Shown piece after piece: positions 59,121 through 64,000 of a stretch of DNA of 64,000 bases. Both the position numbers and the translations under genes were made by a program. The notes under the pieces are model-generated. The model had not been told where the DNA came from. It worked only from the letters and a program-made list of their open reading frames with translations, and did no database searches. The stretch comes from Numida meleagris (taxonomy: Eukaryota; Chordata; Aves; Galliformes; Numididae). Each line of letters begins with the position of its first letter. The first letter of the stretch is position 1. The stretch spans positions 13,493,111 through 13,557,110 of the forward strand of contig NC_034409.1 in assembly GCF_002078875.1 (NCBI RefSeq), given 5' to 3'.

Positions 59121-62100
59121 AATGAAATTCAGAAATCGGAGTACCTAAACACAACTTCTGTGGATTGCGGTTTTTATGCATTAAGGCCTTTTTGGGAATG
59201 TTGAGATCTTCCAATTTTCCTGTATATGTTGTAGCGAGTCACTTTGTCTTTGTGACTCAGTTTCTCCATTTGTAAAACAGATCTGTGACCTGAAAACAGA
59301 CCTGTTTAAGGAGACTTTAGAAAGGAAATTCCAGCTTTATTTTTGAACTTCAATGATGTTGATTTGTTCAAGTGTATATTCATTAAAAATATTTCCCCAC
59401 CACCAACTAACAAAAGTTCTTGAAAGAGTGAAGGTTTACAGCCTGAATTTTTGAAGAGTTTGCTGATTTGCTGATGTTCTGTTACAATTGCAATTTTAAT
59501 GTGTTAAAATAATACAGAGGTCACACAAGTGGTTTTACAACTGTCTTTGGGTTTTTCCTATCTGCAGGAAAAATCTGCTCAACTGTCATAGTTGTATGCA
59601 TTTGGGGTGAGCTTTTTTGCCATCTCAGAAGCTTAAAAGAGGAAAAAATACTGCCTTTTGAAGCTGCGCGTAGGGGAAGTTTCTTTTAGTACCAAAACTC
59701 AGATTACTATTTGGAGTTCCATTACCTCAGATCTCTGGTTGGGTTTCAGTGCACACAACTGGGTTAATAATTCTGCTGGAGAGAAGTACAGTACTGGGCG
59801 TCACGCTGGATGAGGGCTGTACAGTTGGAAGGCTGATCCCGGTTTGATTTAAGAGTGATCTTCATTTTAGTAAGACTGCTTGTGGGATTTACTTGAGGAG
59901 CGACGTGTGTAACCATTGAATCGTGCCATCGCTCCAAACAGATTGATACAAATGAAGGTGTAATGAAAGTATTCTGCCGTTTTCATATAAAAATCTAACA
60001 AAATTGAGTAGAGTGATGTAGATATAAAATAAAAGCCAATTCAGTCTTCCAGAGTGATCCTAAGCAAGTCCAGCTATGCTACTGGTCTTGTGACTTTCAT
60101 ACAAACGATCACTTGTGAATTCCTCTCAAAAGCAAATTTTGTTGGTCAGTGTTTCTGGAGCAGGTACTGTGTTCGAGTGTTTCCACTGTACAAACAGTAG
60201 TTTTGATTTATTGCTAAGAATGAAATACAGCTTTTTTTTTTTTTTTTAAACTGAGATGTCTTTCTTGCTTCTGTGCATCTAGAATGTGGATTAAGAAGGA
60301 AAGAAAGACACTTTTTGTTCCTTATTCTTTCAAGTTCTGGATTATTTACAATGTTAACTATAAATTAGGGCTTTTTAAGGGTGCACGGTGAATGTTTCAT
60401 ACAGTCATCTGCTTACTAAAAAGAACTTTACCCTTAAAAGTTGACCTAATCTCTTTCAGGATCCAAAATTCTGCTTGTGACCTACAAAAAAAACCCTGCT
60501 ATAATCAAGTTCAAAGACAGAACGGTTGTTACCTTTAAGGCATAACAAAGAGCTTATTTAAAAGAAACCTTGTCAGGGTTTCATATATTTGCTAGCAGAT
60601 ACTGAGATTATTTTTATTTCCTTTTACAAATCTTAATATATTAATGTGTTAATGAAACTGGCAGGATTTTAAGCTCTGCAGGTTGTTAGAAGATTTTAAT
60701 AATTGAGGCTGCCTGTAAGCCTTTGAAGAGAGTTTTGTTGTACAAAGTGTATTTTTTAACATCTCTGACTTAATATTTTTTTATTTGTTAATTTTTTTAT
60801 AAATTAAAACATTTGTAAGACCTGTGGTAAACTGGTGTCCACAGAAGTTGTTTGCTTCTAAAGCACACATGAAAAATAATTGCAGTAGCATGCAGATTGC
60901 ATCCTGTGCAAGTGAAATGTTTTAGTTTTGCATATTTTATTGAAGGAGTGCTATCTTTCCTTTCATGTGATAGTTTATACACAGCTTAGATTAAGATGCA
61001 GCGTTGTAAAACTTCCATGAGGCTTGCAAGGGGCCAGCAGTTTGGCAAGTCAGGCCTAGGATTGAATGCCAAAATAATAGATTCTAGTTTTAGGTTTAAC
61101 AGTTTTTGAAAGATGTACTTATTAAAATGTAACAGTTCAGGTTTAAATAAGATTTTTAAGAAGTTTATTCTCATCTGTAGTCGCATTCTGAGTGTTGTTT
61201 TCTGCCATCATAATCTAGGTAATCATTCACTTTTATATCTCTATCTAGAAAAGAAATACTGTCAGGTTCAAAGAAAGTATTACATGAGTAGATTTTAATG
61301 ACGTTATTGTAGTTTAGATTGCAGCTTTAAAAGAGGGACCTATAATGTCTTGTCTGTTGTTGATTTTTCATGAGTAGATGATACGGAAAATGGTTAAATT
61401 GCCATCCTCTATTTCCAGGGAGAGACTTAAAGAAGTATATGGGACGGTGGGTTTGGATCTTTTAACTGGAGGAGTTCTGAATATTTAAATTGATTCAGTG
61501 TTCATTACTTCTTAACTGTCCTAATTGGACTACGTCTACAGATAGTTTGTTGGGTTTTTTTTTCCTTTCACGGGGGTGATGGTCTCATTTTGCCTTGAGT
61601 AGACAAAGGAGCGAACTCCTAATTAGTATGGTTATAATGGGACTGTGTTTCAGTATCACAAGACAGCTGATATTCCAAGTCTAGACAGTTAATCCTGTCT
61701 TAACTGTTGGTTTAAAGAAACTTTTTTGAATGAATTATGTTTTTAGTTTTACTACTTAAACTGAAGGTGAAGGCTTGAGACTTATAACAGTTTATTTAAA
61801 GTTTTTTTGGGGAAGGTATGGTGAGATGACACCTCATTTGGTTTCTGAAGGTGTTGCTGTAGTAGTAATTCCTTCACAGTTGTAACTTTATACATAATTG
61901 ATTTAAAAATTAAAATAGCTATCTTATTGTCTATGAGGATAAAGTTACTCCTTCAGATGTCTCACCAAAGTAGTAAGTTGATTGCTGGGTGTTTTTTTTT
62001 TTTTTTTGGTTGTTTTTTTTGTTGTTGTTGGTTGGTTTTTTAATGGAGTAGGAAGGCTTGATGGGAATCTTTAATATTCGTTACCAAAAAATTGTGTTAC

Positions 62101-63959
62101 TGTCACTGATTAAAGATAAAGAAAAAAACGTGCATAACATTTAGACATTTGCTCTCTGTTCTCTCCTTCTTTCCAATCACTTACATCCTCTTCCCTGGAA
62201 GCAGTAAAAGAAACTCTGCATCTTCTTTTTTTTCTCTGTGTGGCACTAGTATTCAGAGATGAAAGCTGTATTTTGTGTTTCCATTGCTGGGCAGAATCTC
62301 TTTGCTGTGTTTATTACAAGATTGTCTATTTCTTATCTTTGTTGCTACAATTAAAATACACACTGAGCTCTTATTTGAAAACACAAATCTATGAGGATAC
62401 AAATGCGGAATCTCTAAATTTCCTAACACAAATCAGTCAGTATACTTTTGCAAGGTAATTGCAATTGAAAATGAAGTGTTTTTATTCATTTTTGGTGTTA
62501 AACTTAGGTGTTTTTTGTGGCTGTCCTTGAATATGACGTAGTCATCTCTTCCCACCCCTGGTCTGTTCCCTTGCCATCTCCCTCCCAAAACCTTAGTAAA
62601 GAACATCAAAATATTGCCACGTTGTTGCCAAGAAATACAGTCCAGGTTGACTTGTGGTTAAAATTGTGTAAAAAGAATTTTCTATCTGCTGGAAAGAATT
62701 AAGGTTTGTTTGGAAGAGTGCTACTTTGACTGGCCTGTGCTTAGGCTCCTAGGCACAAGCGCAGCAGTCAGTTGAATGTCTACAAACTATTTGCAGAATT
62801 AAAAGTGGAAGCGCTGTTGTGCTATTCATGCAAGTCAAATGTCATTGATAAGCCAGATAACTGTTTTTTTGTTGTTTTTTTTTTAAATCTACCTCAGTGA
62901 AAACAAAATACAATTAGTTTGGCTGAAATGTCAGACTTCGAAAAACTGTTAACAATTTACTTATTGTATAGTAGATATCTAATAATTACAGTAGGCCTCC
63001 AAATCTTATTATGCAGCACAGAAACGTAAATGAATTATTTTACTTGATGTTGTGAAGTCAGCAGAATGCTGAGATTGTTGAAGCCACTAACTATTGCATG
63101 TACGTGTTTGTAGCCTCTCATCCCCTCTCCCTCCAGAAGCCTGACTTCCTTCTTGAGAGAAGTATGGCCCTTAGAGTTCAGTCCTTCCAGTGGCTGAATC
63201 ACCGGTATCTGTATGGTTACATTTAGTTAGCTCTTACACTTACACTGCCTACAGAGTATGCATGTGGAAAATTGACTGCACATACTTGCAGAAACACTTT
63301 ATACTTGGAAATGGTTAAGAATAACTTCTGGGAACAGATTTAAATGTTTTTTTTTCGTAAGGAATCATCGTGTAACTTTTAAAAAATGCCAGCATGTTTA
63401 ACCAACAATTATTTTCCACTTCACATTAGACGGAGAAAAACGCTTGCAGGGAGACAGCTGATGCAAGTAATGACTTAAAACCAAGATATTTTATCAGGGA
63501 AAATGATTTATTAGTTTTCTTAATACTTGAGTTTTATATCTTGTGGTGATACAGTGCAGCATATGAGTGTTACATACCTGAGACTCTAGTGTATAGTTCT
63601 ACAAGCAGTAAGCAATATTGTTATCAAAAAGTAGTCTTTTCTTTTAAGCTCCTTCATACACTACAGTTTTTCTTGCGTATTTTAATGTCTTGATTCTCCA
63701 AATAATTGTTAATGCTCAGGTGGGTAGGCCTTTTTGTGCCTGGTTTACTTTAAGAAGTACGGCAAGTTTTTAGTAAATGTAAGTAGGCAGACTAAGTGAT
63801 TGGCAGCTAATTTTTAATTTGGGGGATTGGTTTTCTGTAAATGTAAAAACAAATCTACAAGCATGCTATTTTCTGTATGCCTCTGCTAGCAGTTGCGTTG
63901 GTAGATTTCTTTTCAGTAAATTAGTTCTTAGTCTTTCTGTAACTGCATTTGCCTTTGTT

Positions 63960-64000
63960 TCCCCTCTACCACTCATTCTTTTTCTCTTCCTAGTCCCATA
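63960..64000 (+). other. Splice acceptor and first bases of exon 2
   Basis: A nearly pure pyrimidine tract (CATTCTTTTTCTCTTCCTAG) ends with AG at 63,992-63,993. The exon would begin TCCCATA at 63,994 and continue outside the window. It pairs with the donor at 56,393. Confidence 0.55.

Larger units (their letters stand above)
56393..63993 (+). other. Inferred first intron of plus-strand gene
   Basis: This spans from the GTGAGT donor at 56,393 to a strong acceptor at the window end. By eye the + strand has T>A, with long T-runs at 60,232-60,247 and near 61,989-62,009, as expected for the sense strand of a transcribed intron. No CR1 or other known repeat is recognised. Frames are short and none carries a known domain. 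Possible alternative exons start after acceptors near 57,537, 59,572 and 61,418. Confidence 0.55.

Noticed and set aside
1..64000. Endogenous retrovirus, CRISPR array, bacterial operon or tRNA gene
   Set aside because: No LTR pair, gag/pol/env frames, regularly spaced CRISPR-like repeats or tRNA B-box with acceptor stem was recognised on either strand.

Overview
This is vertebrate nuclear DNA, almost certainly from a galliform bird and most likely chicken. The evidence is six CR1 LINE fragments whose 3' ends carry the avian ATTCTATGA-type repeats, an assembly gap inside a GGAA/GAAA microsatellite, sparse CpG outside islands, and no dense prokaryote-like coding. No complete protein-coding gene is visible. 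Nearly all open reading frames here are chance frames or decayed CR1 ORF2.

Layout. (1) 1-0.83 kb looks like the tail of a 3' UTR on the + strand, with AT-rich sequence and two AATAAA signals. (2) 0.83-34 kb is repeat-bearing, apparently non-coding DNA. It holds six CR1 copies (2.9-, 3.7+, 7.4-, 24.0-, 27.2+ and 30.5- kb), a microsatellite with a 265-base gap, a 48-bp minisatellite, an (AT)n tract, a small CpG-rich patch with a very good CTCF core at 4.96 kb, and a weaker CTCF-like site at 32.34 kb. (3) 34.5-54.4 kb is free of recognisable CR1 and, read on the + strand, is rich in A and C. That is the composition expected if it is transcribed on the minus strand. (4) 53.9-56.4 kb is a large CpG island with CCAAT boxes in both orientations, a CRE-like site, a GTCACATGAC E-box and YY1 sites facing both ways. 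(5) 56.4-64 kb has the opposite bias (T>A, G>C). It is best read as the first intron of a + strand gene: a CAG|GTGAGT donor lies at the island edge (56,393), and a strong pyrimidine-tract acceptor falls seven bases before the window ends (AG at 63,992-63,993).

The working model is a bidirectional CpG-island promoter driving two divergent genes, one leftward (about 54.4 to 34.5 kb) and one rightward (beginning about 56.1 kb and continuing beyond the window). Neither gene could be named. A few short minus-strand segments with good splice borders and one open frame are given as candidate exons at low confidence.

The most distinctive object is at 24.02-24.88 kb. A 161-bp, nearly unchanged piece of 28S ribosomal RNA is joined in the same orientation to the 5' end of a truncated CR1. 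This is the signature of a template switch during CR1 reverse transcription. A base change in the 28S part creates an ATG that opens a 192-codon frame running in phase from rRNA sequence into the CR1 ORF2 C-terminal region. Three exact 19-bp tandem repeats lie five bases beyond the rRNA end of the chimera.
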